From Cupriavidus basilensis OR16 (GTDB taxonomy: Bacteria > Pseudomonadota > Gammaproteobacteria > Burkholderiales > Burkholderiaceae), in the NCBI RefSeq assembly GCF_000243095.1, contig NZ_AHJE01000054.1, forward strand, positions 1 through 64,000: 64,000 nucleotides of DNA, given 5' to 3'. The position numbers were made by a program, and so were the translations under genes. The notes beneath the pieces are model-generated. The model did not search any database and was not told where the DNA came from. It was given only the letters and a program-made list of their open reading frames with translations. Below are positions 44,254 to 53,256 of the stretch, piece by piece (the first letter of the stretch is position 1; each line of letters starts with the position of its first letter).

Positions 44254-44688
44254 ATGAGTGACGAGCGGGCCGTTGGCTCATTGGTAATGCTCAATTTTTT
44301 CGCCAAGCTTGTAGGGGGTGACGAGGACGAACAGATTCACTTTCGCGCCTCCGGCACCTACCCGAAGTGTCGCCTGCAGGGTCGCTATCGTGACCAGACA
44401 ATTGACGTGACGGCAACGGATTTCTTTCAAGCCCTTTGCCAAATCCGAGAAGTACTCGCGGGGGATGGGTTATATCCGCAGTGTCACGGGTCTAGCCTGA
44501 ATGTGTACTCCGTAGGTCGCCCTCACAAGGTAGATGACGGCTTGCGCGCGTACCGACTCAGCATGGGCCGCGATGTCACGCCGTTCGATATGGTTGCCGT
44601 CTTCGATGCATGCGAAGCGAGTGTTCTGCCGGCCACTGTGCGTGAGCAGCATGACTACTACTGGCAATGGTTGCAGTCGACTGCATGA
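44254..44688 (+). CDS. Hypothetical protein
   Basis: A 144-residue soluble protein with mixed alpha/beta pattern (CRLQGRYRDQTIDVTATDFF, YPQCHGSSLNVYSVG, EQHDYYWQWLQ). It lacks a signal peptide and known motifs. It lies 20 bp after the preceding small gene and may be co-transcribed. Codon use is typical of the genome, which supports a real gene. Confidence 0.6.
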   Translation: MSDERAVGSLVMLNFFAKLVGGDEDEQIHFRASGTYPKCRLQGRYRDQTIDVTATDFFQALCQIREVLAGDGLYPQCHGSSLNVYSVGRPHKVDDGLRAYRLSMGRDVTPFDMVAVFDACEASVLPATVREQHDYYWQWLQSTA

Positions 44689-45032
44689 TGGTCGCCACGC
44701 ATCGGTCTCCTCCGACGCGCGGTAACCTAAACCAATTGGACTGCATTCAGGATGCCACAAAGCAGGAAGACTGAGATTGAGCCCTCGGCGTCTCCCGCCG
44801 AAGGCGTTTCTTCCCGCTACCACGTCTTGCGCATGACGTGCGGCCACCTCCCTCCCGCCGCCGGATCCTCCATCATTGAAGCGCTACCGCAAATCATTGC
44901 CCGATACCGCGATACCGCGATACCGGCCACCTTGAGTCCTCCCTTCCTGCTTCGTGCTGTCGGACGCCAACCGATAGCCGGCGTCTTGCCATCAGGCTAT
45001 AAGTTGAGGACAAACCACTGTAGGAGACAACC
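44689..45032. other. Gap with octamer repeat
   Basis: This 344-bp stretch has no gene I can support. It contains the GATACCGC tandem repeat (44903-44926) and ends with a TAGGAGA ribosome site for the DUF2188 gene. Confidence 0.5.
44903..44926 (+). repeat. GATACCGC octamer tandem repeat, three copies
   Basis: Two exact copies and a third with one change at the last base (GATACCGG). It is one of four octamer tandem repeats in non-coding parts of this window. Confidence 0.9.
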
Positions 45033-45257
45033 ATGAAAGGAGACATTCATGTGATGCCCGCAACTGGAAAGCGATGGGCAGTTGACGTGGAGAGCACTGA
45101 GCAAAGCGTGGTCTTTTACGACACAGAGCAAGAAGCCATCGACGCCGGGAAAGCGAAAGCTAGGCGTAACCAGGTTGAATTGCTGATCCATGGCCTGGAT
45201 GGCCGCGTTCGCGAGCGCGATATGCACGGCCGCAACCCACGGAAAAACTGGGGATAG
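45033..45257 (+). CDS. DUF2188-family small protein
   Basis: A 74-residue protein with the DUF2188 pattern: DIHVMPATGKRWAVDVE, a T/Q-EAIDAGKAKAR helix, ELLIHGLDGRVRERD and a basic end. The fold is a short beta-alpha-beta unit; members are found next to mobile or stress genes but the role is unknown. The TAGGAGA site upstream decides the start. Confidence 0.8.
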   Translation: MKGDIHVMPATGKRWAVDVESTEQSVVFYDTEQEAIDAGKAKARRNQVELLIHGLDGRVRERDMHGRNPRKNWG

Positions 45258-45862
45258 CTACTACTGGCGCGCAAAAAGCACCGTGCCCCGTGAAGATCCA
45301 GGATGACGGGAAGCAGATCGCGGTGATCTGCCATGGTGCGAGGAAACACCAACTGAAGCCGCGCCGATGCCACGCGGACTACCGCTACCGGATAGTCCGG
45401 GGCCGCGGGTGGGACGGCGCGGCCTTTCGTTTGCGGCCCTGCCCCACACGCCTACACGCCTACACGCAGGCATGCCTTTTGCCCTAATTTTCCCATCCCG
45501 GTTGCGGCACTGCCGGCCACCGGCGGGCCTGATTGCGAGCGGCCAGCCACACCCCGCCGCCGGCAAAGCGTTACGCAGTTTTCTGCATAACCAGCGAGAA
45601 TCGCGGCGCTAACGATACATGCGGAATCTACCGATTGAGCGGAGGAATTACTTGTAGTTATTACAAGGGGAACCCGATCAGTTGCCGGAGATCAGATCGA
45701 CAACGCACTCAACAGACCCGCCAGTCAGCCGATTTTCCGAACGGCGATCTCCAGGTCAAAAGGACGGTAGGCAAGAGATCGACCTTCACGCTGGCGATCT
45801 CCGCCCATTGCCACGCGCGCGGCCGGCTGCGCCGCTCGATCCCTGATATCGCTGAGCTCGCC
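45258..45862. other. 605-bp gap without a supported gene
   Basis: No reading frame has convincing coding features. The ACACGCCT repeat lies at 45446-45467. The last 200 bases precede the hybrid kinase and probably hold its promoter, though I see no clear -35/-10 pair. Confidence 0.5.
45446..45467 (+). repeat. ACACGCCT octamer tandem repeat, 2.75 copies
   Basis: Two full copies and ACACGC follow each other in the gap between the DUF2188 gene and the hybrid kinase. Short, but with the same 8-bp unit length as three other repeats in the window. Confidence 0.8.
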
Positions 45863-47566
45863 ATGAACGTCCTGCCCTCTCAAGATTCCACCAGGCGCCC
45901 TTTGATCCTCAATGTCGACGACAGCGACGGTGCGCGCTACGTCAAGGGCCGCATCCTGCGGCGCGCGGGCTTCTGGGTGCTGGAGGCGGCCAGTGGCCAG
46001 GCCGCTCTGTCGCTGGTGCGACAGCATGCACCGGACCTGGTGCTGCTCGATGTGAAGCTCCCTGATATCAATGGGCTGGAAGTGTGCCGGCTGATCAAGA
46101 GCGACCCGGAGACCGCCGGCACGCTGGTGCTGCAGACCTCGTTCCTGTACATGAGCCCATCGTTCGCGCAGCTATGGGGCCACCCGATCGATGACTTGAG
46201 ACATGACCCGCGCAGTTGGCTGGAATGCGTGCAGGCAGAGGACCGCGAGCGCATGAAGGTGGCCTTCGACGCGATGATGATCGACGGGCATATGGATGCC
46301 GAATTCCAGCTGGTGCGCGGCGACGGCAAGGTGCGCGAAGTCCGCGCCCGCGCGTTCCCGGTCTCCAATACCGCAGGCGTCTTTTACCGCGTGGCAGGCA
46401 TCTGCCAGGACATCACCCAGCAGAAACGCGCCGAGCGCATGCTGCTGAAAGAAGACCGCCGCAAGGACGAATTCCTCGCCATGCTGGCCCACGAGCTGCG
46501 CAATCCGCTGGCGCCGATGCGCAGCGCTGCCGACTTGCTGATGAGCTGCACCCCCTCGCGCGAGGACACCTTCAAGGCGCGCGACGTCATCGCCCGCCAG
46601 TTGCACCACTTGACCCGGCTGGTCGACGACCTGCTCGACATCTCGCGCTTCACCCAGGGCCGGATCGTGCTGCACGACGACCTGGTCGAGCTACGCACCG
46701 CGCTGAACACCGCAGTGGAAGCCGTGCGCCCGTTGATCGATTCGCGCGGCCATACACTTCGGCTGAGTGTGCCAGAAGGGCCGATGCCCGTACGTGGGGA
46801 CCTGGTGCGGCTGACCCAGATCTTCAGCAACCTGTTGCACAACGCCGCGCGCTATACGCAACCAGGCGGCCAACTTGCGCTCGAAGTCGCGAGCGACGGC
46901 AACGTGCTCATTGTCAGGGTGCGGGACAACGGACCCGGGCTATCGCCGCAGGCGCTGCAGGCCATCTTCGATCCGGGCACCGCGCAACACGGCGACAAGG
47001 CCCAGGCCATCTCCGGCCAGGAGGGCATGGGCATCGGGCTCTCGCTGGTACAAAAGCTGGTCAAGCTGCATGGCGGCAGTGTCCATGCCGAGAGCGCCGG
47101 GCCGGGCCTGGGCTCCACCTTCGTGGTGGAGCTGCCCGCCCAGCCTTGGCAGAGCTGGCAGCCCAAGGTGGGCAAGCGAGCGTCCCCGATGGGAGCGCCA
47201 CGCAAGGTGATGATCGTGGACGACAATATCGATGCGCTGGAAGCGATGGCCGTGACGCTGGAAGCGATGGGCCACATGGTGGTGACGGCCATCGACGGCC
47301 CTGTCGCCATCGTGCGTGCGGTCGAGTCGCAGCCCGACGTCATCCTGCTCGATCTTGGCATGCCGGCCATGGACGGTTTCGAGATTGCACGCCGCCTACG
47401 CGCCATCCCGGAACTACAACATGTACACCTGGTGGCCGTGACCGGCTACGGCCAGCCGGCCGATCGCAAGCGTACGGCGGAGGCCGGCTTCGATCGCCAT
47501 CTGGTCAAGCCGGTCGACCTGGAAGCGCTGTTGCGCATCCTGGACGAACTTGGGGAGGCAGCTTGA
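45863..47566 (+). CDS. Hybrid histidine kinase with truncated receiver and PAS domains
   Basis: A 567-residue protein: N-terminal receiver with Asp63 (LLDVKLPD), which stops at TLVLQTS (about residue 93) and passes straight into the middle of a PAS_3 domain (LYMSPSFAQLWGHP). The second half of the receiver, any linker and the first PAS strands are missing, consistent with an in-frame deletion. Then come HisKA with the phosphoacceptor in AHELRNPLAPM (about 210), HATPase with NLLHNAARYT and DNGPGL, and a C-terminal receiver with LLDLGMPAMDG and VKPVDLE. The start at 45863 has a poor ribosome site. It may feed the NtrC-type regulators nearby. Signal sensing is likely impaired. Confidence 0.88.
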   Translation: MNVLPSQDSTRRPLILNVDDSDGARYVKGRILRRAGFWVLEAASGQAALSLVRQHAPDLVLLDVKLPDINGLEVCRLIKSDPETAGTLVLQTSFLYMSPSFAQLWGHPIDDLRHDPRSWLECVQAEDRERMKVAFDAMMIDGHMDAEFQLVRGDGKVREVRARAFPVSNTAGVFYRVAGICQDITQQKRAERMLLKEDRRKDEFLAMLAHELRNPLAPMRSAADLLMSCTPSREDTFKARDVIARQLHHLTRLVDDLLDISRFTQGRIVLHDDLVELRTALNTAVEAVRPLIDSRGHTLRLSVPEGPMPVRGDLVRLTQIFSNLLHNAARYTQPGGQLALEVASDGNVLIVRVRDNGPGLSPQALQAIFDPGTAQHGDKAQAISGQEGMGIGLSLVQKLVKLHGGSVHAESAGPGLGSTFVVELPAQPWQSWQPKVGKRASPMGAPRKVMIVDDNIDALEAMAVTLEAMGHMVVTAIDGPVAIVRAVESQPDVILLDLGMPAMDGFEIARRLRAIPELQHVHLVAVTGYGQPADRKRTAEAGFDRHLVKPVDLEALLRILDELGEAA

Positions 47567-47641
47567 GGGATGCCCCGCCCTTGCCTCTCAATCGCGGCCC
47601 AAGCCCGCACCGGACCAGCCGCGCTCCCCCCGGAGAGAAAC

Positions 47642-47983
47642 ATGCAGATCCAGTTCCATATCACGCCCGAGCCTGACCAGGCACCGCCCCCGCCGGAGGT
47701 TCCACCGCCTGAAGTGCCCGACCCGGACCCGCCCGCGCCGGTCAAGGACCCACCGCCCGGTGACCTGCCCTCGCCTGCGCCTCAGCGCGCAAACAAGGGA
47801 TCGGCAAAGGATGGCGCGGCGCAAGCGGCGGGCACCGTGCACTTTATGGCGCAACCGGTAAAAGGTACGAGGTTGGAGCCAGATCAGCGGGGCGCGCAAT
47901 GTATCGGGAAGCAGACCGAGATGCACACCGATAGGCTGCCCGTCGAGCAGCGATGGCCTTCTGCCGTCATGCGTGCTCCCTGA
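47642..47983 (+). CDS. Small proline-rich protein
   Basis: A 113-residue protein. The first 50 residues are a Pro/Glu/Asp repeat (APPPPEVPPPEVPDPDPPAP), probably disordered, followed by a basic tail. A GGAGAGAAAC ribosome site supports the ATG at 47642. The last third overlaps, on the other strand, the 3' end of the kinase-like gene at 47884-48762, so the true 3' end may differ. Unknown function. Confidence 0.5.
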   Translation: MQIQFHITPEPDQAPPPPEVPPPEVPDPDPPAPVKDPPPGDLPSPAPQRANKGSAKDGAAQAAGTVHFMAQPVKGTRLEPDQRGAQCIGKQTEMHTDRLPVEQRWPSAVMRAP

Positions 47984-48762
47984 GTCTCGGCCAGCCGCCT
48001 CGCCAGCAGCAGCGCGGAACCCTGGCGCGGTGCATGCACATCGTCCGGCCCTGTGCGCCTGCGGAGGAAGTCCGCTAGAACCGCGATGCGTTCGTCCCTG
48101 CGGGCATCGCTGGGCGCACGGCATTCGGTAATCCGCAGGCGGATATGGCCGGCCTCGGGCGCCAGGTGCGCCTCAATCGTATCGGCGCTGCGCGCATGCC
48201 GGACACAATGCTCCAGCAAATAACGCAGTAGTGGATCGAGGCGGAGCGGGTCGGCGTCGATGATAAAGACATTCTGCAACCCCGCGGCATCCGGACTGCC
48301 TGGCGCCTGTTTTCCGTCCGGGCCGTCCAGATGCGCCACCGCCAGGATCAAGCCACGCGCTTCGGCGGCGGGGCGTACCGCCTCCATTGCCGTGCCCAGC
48401 GCAGCCAGCAGGTCGATGGGCTCCCAGCGCGGCGGGCTGTCGTCGGCAAGCAGCGCGACCGCCTCTTCCATGTGTTCGATTAACGCCAACTGCTGCTGCA
48501 TGCCGGTGCGGATACCCGCCAGCGCGCGTTGCGCCGGCGTGGACGGTATGTCGAGCGAACGGTCCAGCACATAGACCCAGCTTTGCACGCCATTGAGCGC
48601 GGAGCGCAGGTCATGCGCAACCTGCCCAATCAGCGTGGCGACCTCAACGCCCTGGACCGGTTCCAGTGGCACCGGCATCAGGTGGGCTTCGTGCCCGGGT
48701 TCGCCGGGCTCGGGCCGATCCAACGCGCCTCGGTCGTCGGAAGGATTGGTTTGCTGCGACAT
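47884..48762 (-). CDS. Histidine-kinase-like protein with degenerate ATPase
   Basis: A 292-residue protein. VAHDLRSALNGVQSWVYVLD (about residue 50) is a HisKA-type dimerisation helix with the phosphoacceptor His. The following HATPase region keeps DADPLRLDPLLRYLLEHCVR in the N-box position but lacks the usual G boxes (DxGxG). It may be a phosphotransfer or pseudo-kinase subunit. Start MSQQTNPSDD at 48762. It is transcribed away from glgP, sharing the promoter region 48763-49013, and convergent with the hybrid kinase. Confidence 0.75.
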   Translation of the reverse strand: MSQQTNPSDDRGALDRPEPGEPGHEAHLMPVPLEPVQGVEVATLIGQVAHDLRSALNGVQSWVYVLDRSLDIPSTPAQRALAGIRTGMQQQLALIEHMEEAVALLADDSPPRWEPIDLLAALGTAMEAVRPAAEARGLILAVAHLDGPDGKQAPGSPDAAGLQNVFIIDADPLRLDPLLRYLLEHCVRHARSADTIEAHLAPEAGHIRLRITECRAPSDARRDERIAVLADFLRRRTGPDDVHAPRQGSALLLARRLAETQGARMTAEGHRCSTGSLSVCISVCFPIHCAPR

Positions 48763-48896
48763 CGATACCTTGTACTGGCTGCGTGCTCGCCCAGTAGCCA
48801 AGCAATTAGCATACCGCACGCAAAAAATGATCGCTACGCACGTGCGGGTCAACCATGCAATCCGGGCACTCGCCCGGCAGGATATTGTCTAGGATC

Positions 48897-48922
48897 AGAG
48901 ACGTAGAGACGTAGAGACGTAG
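48897..48922 (+). repeat. AGAGACGT octamer tandem repeat, 3.25 copies
   Basis: Three exact copies of AGAGACGT plus AG lie between the divergent kinase-like gene and glgP, about 90 bp before the glgP start. A length change here could alter spacing in the promoter region. Confidence 0.9.
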
Positions 48923-49013
48923 CGGTGCCCAGCCCGGCGCACCAGCTTCTTGCATGCCATCCCGCGCGGCCCGGTCGCGCGCGCCAGCGGCCGATGCCGC
49001 CAGGAGGATCCCG

Positions 49014-51486
49014 ATGACGGAAGATTCCGAGCCGAACGCCCCGCCCCCCTCGCCGCCTGCCTCGCAGCCCGGACACGACACCCGCACCGCGATGTCCAGT
49101 GCCACCATCCGGCGCGCCTTTCTCGATCATGTGTTCTATACGCAGGGCAAGCTCCCGGGGCTGGCCAGCGGCAACGATCTTTACCAGGCCCTGGCCCACA
49201 CGGTGCGCGACCGACTGGTGCAGCGCTGGATCAGCACGGCGGAGGCCTACCTTGGCCAGCCTTCCCGTACCGTGGCCTACCTCTCCGCGGAATTCCTGAT
49301 GGGGCCGCACTTGGGCAACAACTTGATCAACCTTGGCATCTGCGACGAAGTACGGGAAGCGATGGCGGAACTTGGCCTCGACCTGGACGAAATCCTGGCG
49401 CAAGAGGAAGAGCCAGGGCTGGGCAACGGCGGCCTGGGCCGCCTGGCGGCCTGCTTCATCGATTCGCTCGCCACCCTGGAGACGCCGGCGCTGGGCTACG
49501 GCATCCGCTACGAGTACGGCATCTTTCACCAGTCCATCGTCGACGGCATGCAGGTGGAGAGACGACCGTGGGCACTATCGCGTGCGTTGGGTACCGGACA
49601 AGACCGTGGTGGGTGTTCCCTTTGACTCGCCGATCCTCGGCTACCGCGTGAATACCGTGAACACGCTGCGCCTGTGGCGCGCGGAGGCCACCGAGGCATT
49701 CGACTTCAACGTGTTCAACCGGGGCGACTACCTCGGAGCGGTCAGCAAGAAGGTGACCTCGGAAAACCTGACCAAGGTGCTTTACCCGAACGACGAGACC
49801 TTGCAGGGCAAAGAGCTGCGGCTGGAGCAACAGTATTTCTTCGTCTCGTGCTCGCTGCAGGATATGCTGCGCCTGCTGGATGCGCACGGCATTGCGCTGA
49901 CGTGTTTTCACGATAAATTTGCCGTGCAGCTCAACGACACCCATCCCTCGATCGGCATTGCCGAGCTGATGCGCCTGCTGGTGGACGAGCACGACGTGCC
50001 ATGGGACCAGGCCTGGGAGATCACCCGGAGCGCCTTTGCCTACACCAACCATACGCTGCTGCCCGAGGCGCTGGAGCGCTGGCCGCTACCGCTGTTTGCA
50101 CGCATCCTGCCGCGCCACCTGGAGATCATCTACGAGATCAACGCGCGCTTCCTGGATGAAGTCAGGATCCGTTTCTACGGCGACGAATCGCGCTTGGCGC
50201 GCCTGTCGCTGATCGACGAAAGCGGCCCGCGCTATGTGCGCATGGCACATCTTGCCTGCGTTGGCAGCCATGCCATCAATGGCGTGGCCGAACTGCACTC
50301 GCGCCTGATGCAGCAAGACGTGCTGAAGGACTTCCACGAAATGTGGCCGGAGAAGTTCACCAGCATCACCAACGGCGTCACGCCGCGGCGCTGGATCGCG
50401 CTGGCCAACCCGCGACTTACCAAGCTGGCCTGCGACGCCATCGGCGACGGCTGGATACGCGATCTCTCGGGGCTGCGTGCGCTCGAACCCTACGCCGACG
50501 ATCCTGCCTTCCGTCATCAGTGGCAAGCGGTCAAGCGTGCCAACAAGGCGGACCTGGCGCGCCTGATCCGCGAGCGCACCGGCGTGGCGGTCGACCCCGA
50601 CTCGATGTTCGACGTCATGATCAAGCGCATCCACGAATACAAGCGGCAACATCTCGCCGTATTGCATATCGTCGCGCTTTACCATCGCATCAAGTCCGAC
50701 CCGCATGCCGACATCGCGCCGCGCACCTTCCTGTTTGCTGGCAAGGCCGCGCCCGGCTACCACTACGCCAAGCTGATGATCCGCTTCATTACCGCGGTGG
50801 GCGAGGTGATCAACCGCGATCCGCAGGTGCACGACCGGCTCAAGGTAGTGTTCCTGCCGAACTTCAACGTGACTTACGGGCAACGCATCTACCCCGCCGC
50901 CGATCTCTCGGAACAGATCTCGCTGGCGGGCAAGGAGGCCTCCGGCACCGGCAATATGAAGTTCGCCATGAATGGCGCCATCACGATCGGCACCATGGAC
51001 GGCGCCAATATCGAGCTGCGCGAGCATATCGGCGCCGACAATTTCTTCTCGTTTGGCCTGACCGCGTCGGAGGTCTATGCACTCAAGGCGGCCGGCTACC
51101 GGCCGGGAACGTTCTACGATGGCAACGCCGAATTGCGCGCGGTGATCGGGCTGGCGCGGCAGGGCTTCTTCGCCAAGGGCGACGCGGCCGTGTTCCAGCC
51201 GCTGTTCGACGACCTGCTGCAGCACGATCCGTACCTGTTACTGGCGGACTTCGCCTCCTACCTGCATTGCCAGCAGGACGTCAGCGCCGCGTTTGCCGAC
51301 CAGGAGCGCTGGCAGCGCATGTCGGTGCTATCGTCGGCGCGCTCCGGGTATTTTTCGTCCGACCGCGCGATCAAGGAGTACTGCTCGCAGATCTGGCACG
51401 TTCACCCGGTGCCAGTGCCCTTGCTGCAGCAGGCGGGAGACGCGCTCGCCGCGCAGCGACGGCGCCGCCGGCTCACCCATGCATGA
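49014..51486 (+). pseudogene. glgP: Glycogen/maltodextrin phosphorylase with frameshifting deletion
   Basis: A GT35 phosphorylase gene, starting at ATG 49014 after an AGGAGG site. The first frame runs to SIVDGMQVE near nt 49562, then goes out of frame; the correct sequence resumes in another frame at RDDRGHYRVRWVPD and continues to 51486. About 30-35 residues between them, normally present in the family, are missing. The remainder is conserved, including GLGNGGLGRLAACF, QLNDTHPSIG, NGVTPRRW and the PLP-binding Lys in ASGTGNMKFAMNG. If the sequence is right, the strain cannot make a normal GlgP, breaking phosphorolytic use of its glucan. It ends 27 bp from the convergent NtrC-type regulator. 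Confidence 0.92.
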
Positions 51487-51493
51487 CATGCAT

Positions 51494-51511
51494 GCCAGCC
51501 GGCACGCTGGC
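51494..51511. terminator. Possible bidirectional hairpin between glgP and the response regulator
   Basis: GCCAGC, six-base loop CGGCAC, GCTGGC in the short gap between two convergent genes. It has no T run, so it is weak evidence for termination in either direction. Confidence 0.3.
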
Positions 51512-51512
51512 T

Positions 51513-52922
51513 CTAGTTCGGCGTCGTGATGCCGCCGTGCGTGGCGCCCGAGCGATTGGCGCGCAGCCGCTCGGGCAACTCGCCCCTCGATGCATACTCC
51601 TCCAGGCGGTTGTACAAAGTCTTCAGGCTGATGCCAAGTATCTCGGCGGCGTGCTTCTTCACGCCGGCGCACTGCTCCAGCGTGGCAAAGATCAACTGGC
51701 GGTCGGCATCGGCCAGGGACATGCCCACCGGCACCGACACCATGGTGGCGGCGGCCGCGCTTGACGCCGCCGCCTGCAGCGGCACGAGAGCGTCGGAGAT
51801 CAAGTCCTGGTCGGCCATGATGTAAGCCCGCTGCACGAAGTTGCGCAGCTCGCGCACATTGCCGGGCCATGCATGCAGCAGCAAGCTGTCCAGCAGCGCC
51901 GAGGCAAAGCGACGCTGCGTGCCGTGCTCACCGTTCATCTGTTCCAGTAGGGTATTGGCGATCTGCACCACGTCATTGCCCCGCGCGCGCAGCGGCGGCA
52001 GCTCGATCGGGAAGACATTGAGTCGGTGATAGAGGTCGGCGCGCAGCTTGCCGTCGGCCACCGCCTCTTCCGGATTGCGGTTGGTGGCCGCCACCACGCG
52101 CACATCCGCGTGCAACTCGCGGTTGGTGCCGACCCGCATGAATGCGCCGGACTCCAGCACGCGCAACAGCTTGACCTGCAGCTCGACGGGCATCTCGGTG
52201 ATTTCGTCGAGAAAGAGGGTACCGCCGTCGGCCCGCTCGAAATAGCCCTTGTGCTGGCGCTCGGCGCCCGTGAAGCTGCCGCGCTCGTGGCCGAACATCT
52301 CAGACTCGATCAGCGCGGGGGAAATGGCGCCGCAATTGACGGGCAGGAAGGGCTGGCGCCGGCGCTCCGAGAGCTCGTGCAGGGTCTGCGCGGCCAATTC
52401 CTTGCCGGTGCCGCTCTCGCCCACGAGAAACACGGTAGCCTCGGTGGGCGCAACCTTGGCAAGCTGGTCGTAGACCACCTGCATGGCGTCCGAACTGCCG
52501 AGCAGCCTGCCGAAGCGGCCGTAGCGGCGCAGCTCGCCGCGCAGCGAATAGATCTCCGCCTTCAGGTCGCCCGTGGTTGCGATGCGCTTCAGGACTGTGC
52601 GCAGCCGCGTCACGTTGATCGGCTTGACCAGGTAATCCGTGGCGCCCATGCGTAGGGCATCCACCGCGGATTCCACGCTGGCGTAGCCAGTCATCAGGAT
52701 CACCTCTACCCCCGCGGTGCCGACCTCGTTGAATAGGCCCATGCCGCTACCGTCAGGCAACTTCAAATCCGCCAGCACCGCATCGGGCATCTGCCAGCCG
52801 ATTTGCAGGCTGGCTTCGCGCAGATCGCCAGCGGTGGCGGAGGTAAAGCCTTCGGTCGCAACGATTTCCGATAATGCGGCACAGGTATTTTCGTCGTCAT
52901 CGACGATCAGGATGTGAGGCAT
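51513..52922 (-). CDS. NtrC-family sigma-54 response regulator
   Basis: A 469-residue regulator: receiver domain (VDDDENTC, acceptor Asp in VLADLKLPDG, KPIN), AAA+ domain with GESGTGKE (Walker A), the sigma-54 contact loop GSFTGAE and GGTLFLDEITEMP (Walker B), and a Fis-type C-terminal helix-turn-helix (HAAEILGISLKTLYNRLEEY). It activates sigma-54 promoters after phosphorylation. The start is MPHILIVDDD at 52922; an upstream in-frame ATG at 52967 is less likely. It is divergent from a second such gene and near the sigma-54-like promoter of glgE. Confidence 0.95.
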   Translation of the reverse strand: MPHILIVDDDENTCAALSEIVATEGFTSATAGDLREASLQIGWQMPDAVLADLKLPDGSGMGLFNEVGTAGVEVILMTGYASVESAVDALRMGATDYLVKPINVTRLRTVLKRIATTGDLKAEIYSLRGELRRYGRFGRLLGSSDAMQVVYDQLAKVAPTEATVFLVGESGTGKELAAQTLHELSERRRQPFLPVNCGAISPALIESEMFGHERGSFTGAERQHKGYFERADGGTLFLDEITEMPVELQVKLLRVLESGAFMRVGTNRELHADVRVVAATNRNPEEAVADGKLRADLYHRLNVFPIELPPLRARGNDVVQIANTLLEQMNGEHGTQRRFASALLDSLLLHAWPGNVRELRNFVQRAYIMADQDLISDALVPLQAAASSAAAATMVSVPVGMSLADADRQLIFATLEQCAGVKKHAAEILGISLKTLYNRLEEYASRGELPERLRANRSGATHGGITTPN

Positions 52923-53256
52923 AGATTTCGTATCCGTAGCGTACAACCCCGCCGAATCCGCCGACACTGGGCCACGGCAAGCACGATCCCGGCCCTATGT
53001 CAGAACATACGGCAATGATGAGTCACAGCGCGAAGTGTAAATCCGACGATAGATCTCATTTTATGCAGCCGCCAGCAGCAGCGGTACCGGTGTCTGTCTG
53101 ACAACGCCGCGCCCGTGCGGCGGCGAACGCCGGAACAGCGCAAAACAGTGGCCTATCGCCATCCCAAGCGATAGGATTGAGTTGCATCCCTCCTATGGGA
53201 GGGCGCGAGCCACCCGCCCGCCGACCCGGCCGAAGGCAGGCGCCCCCGACCATTCA

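Noticed and set aside
44752..45036. A 94-residue frame across the GATACCGC repeat
   Set aside because: It has no ribosome site and includes the repeat and promoter region of the next gene.
43530..45257. Small gene run as a toxin-antitoxin pair
   Set aside because: None of the proteins shows RelE, HicA, PIN, AbrB, RHH or other toxin/antitoxin signatures.
45290..45487. Possible HicA-like gene after the DUF2188 gene
   Set aside because: VKIQDDGKQIAV and GARKHQLKPRR are suggestive, but the catalytic G-S-H-x-x-[FY] pattern is missing and the frame soon becomes low-complexity.
2941..48922. Octamer tandem repeats as a CRISPR array
   Set aside because: Units are only 8 bp with no spacers and the four tracts have unrelated sequences; no cas gene is present.
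48954..49014. Earlier start for glgP at 48954
   Set aside because: The AGGAGG site is directly before ATG 49014, and the upstream codons do not resemble any phosphorylase N-terminus.
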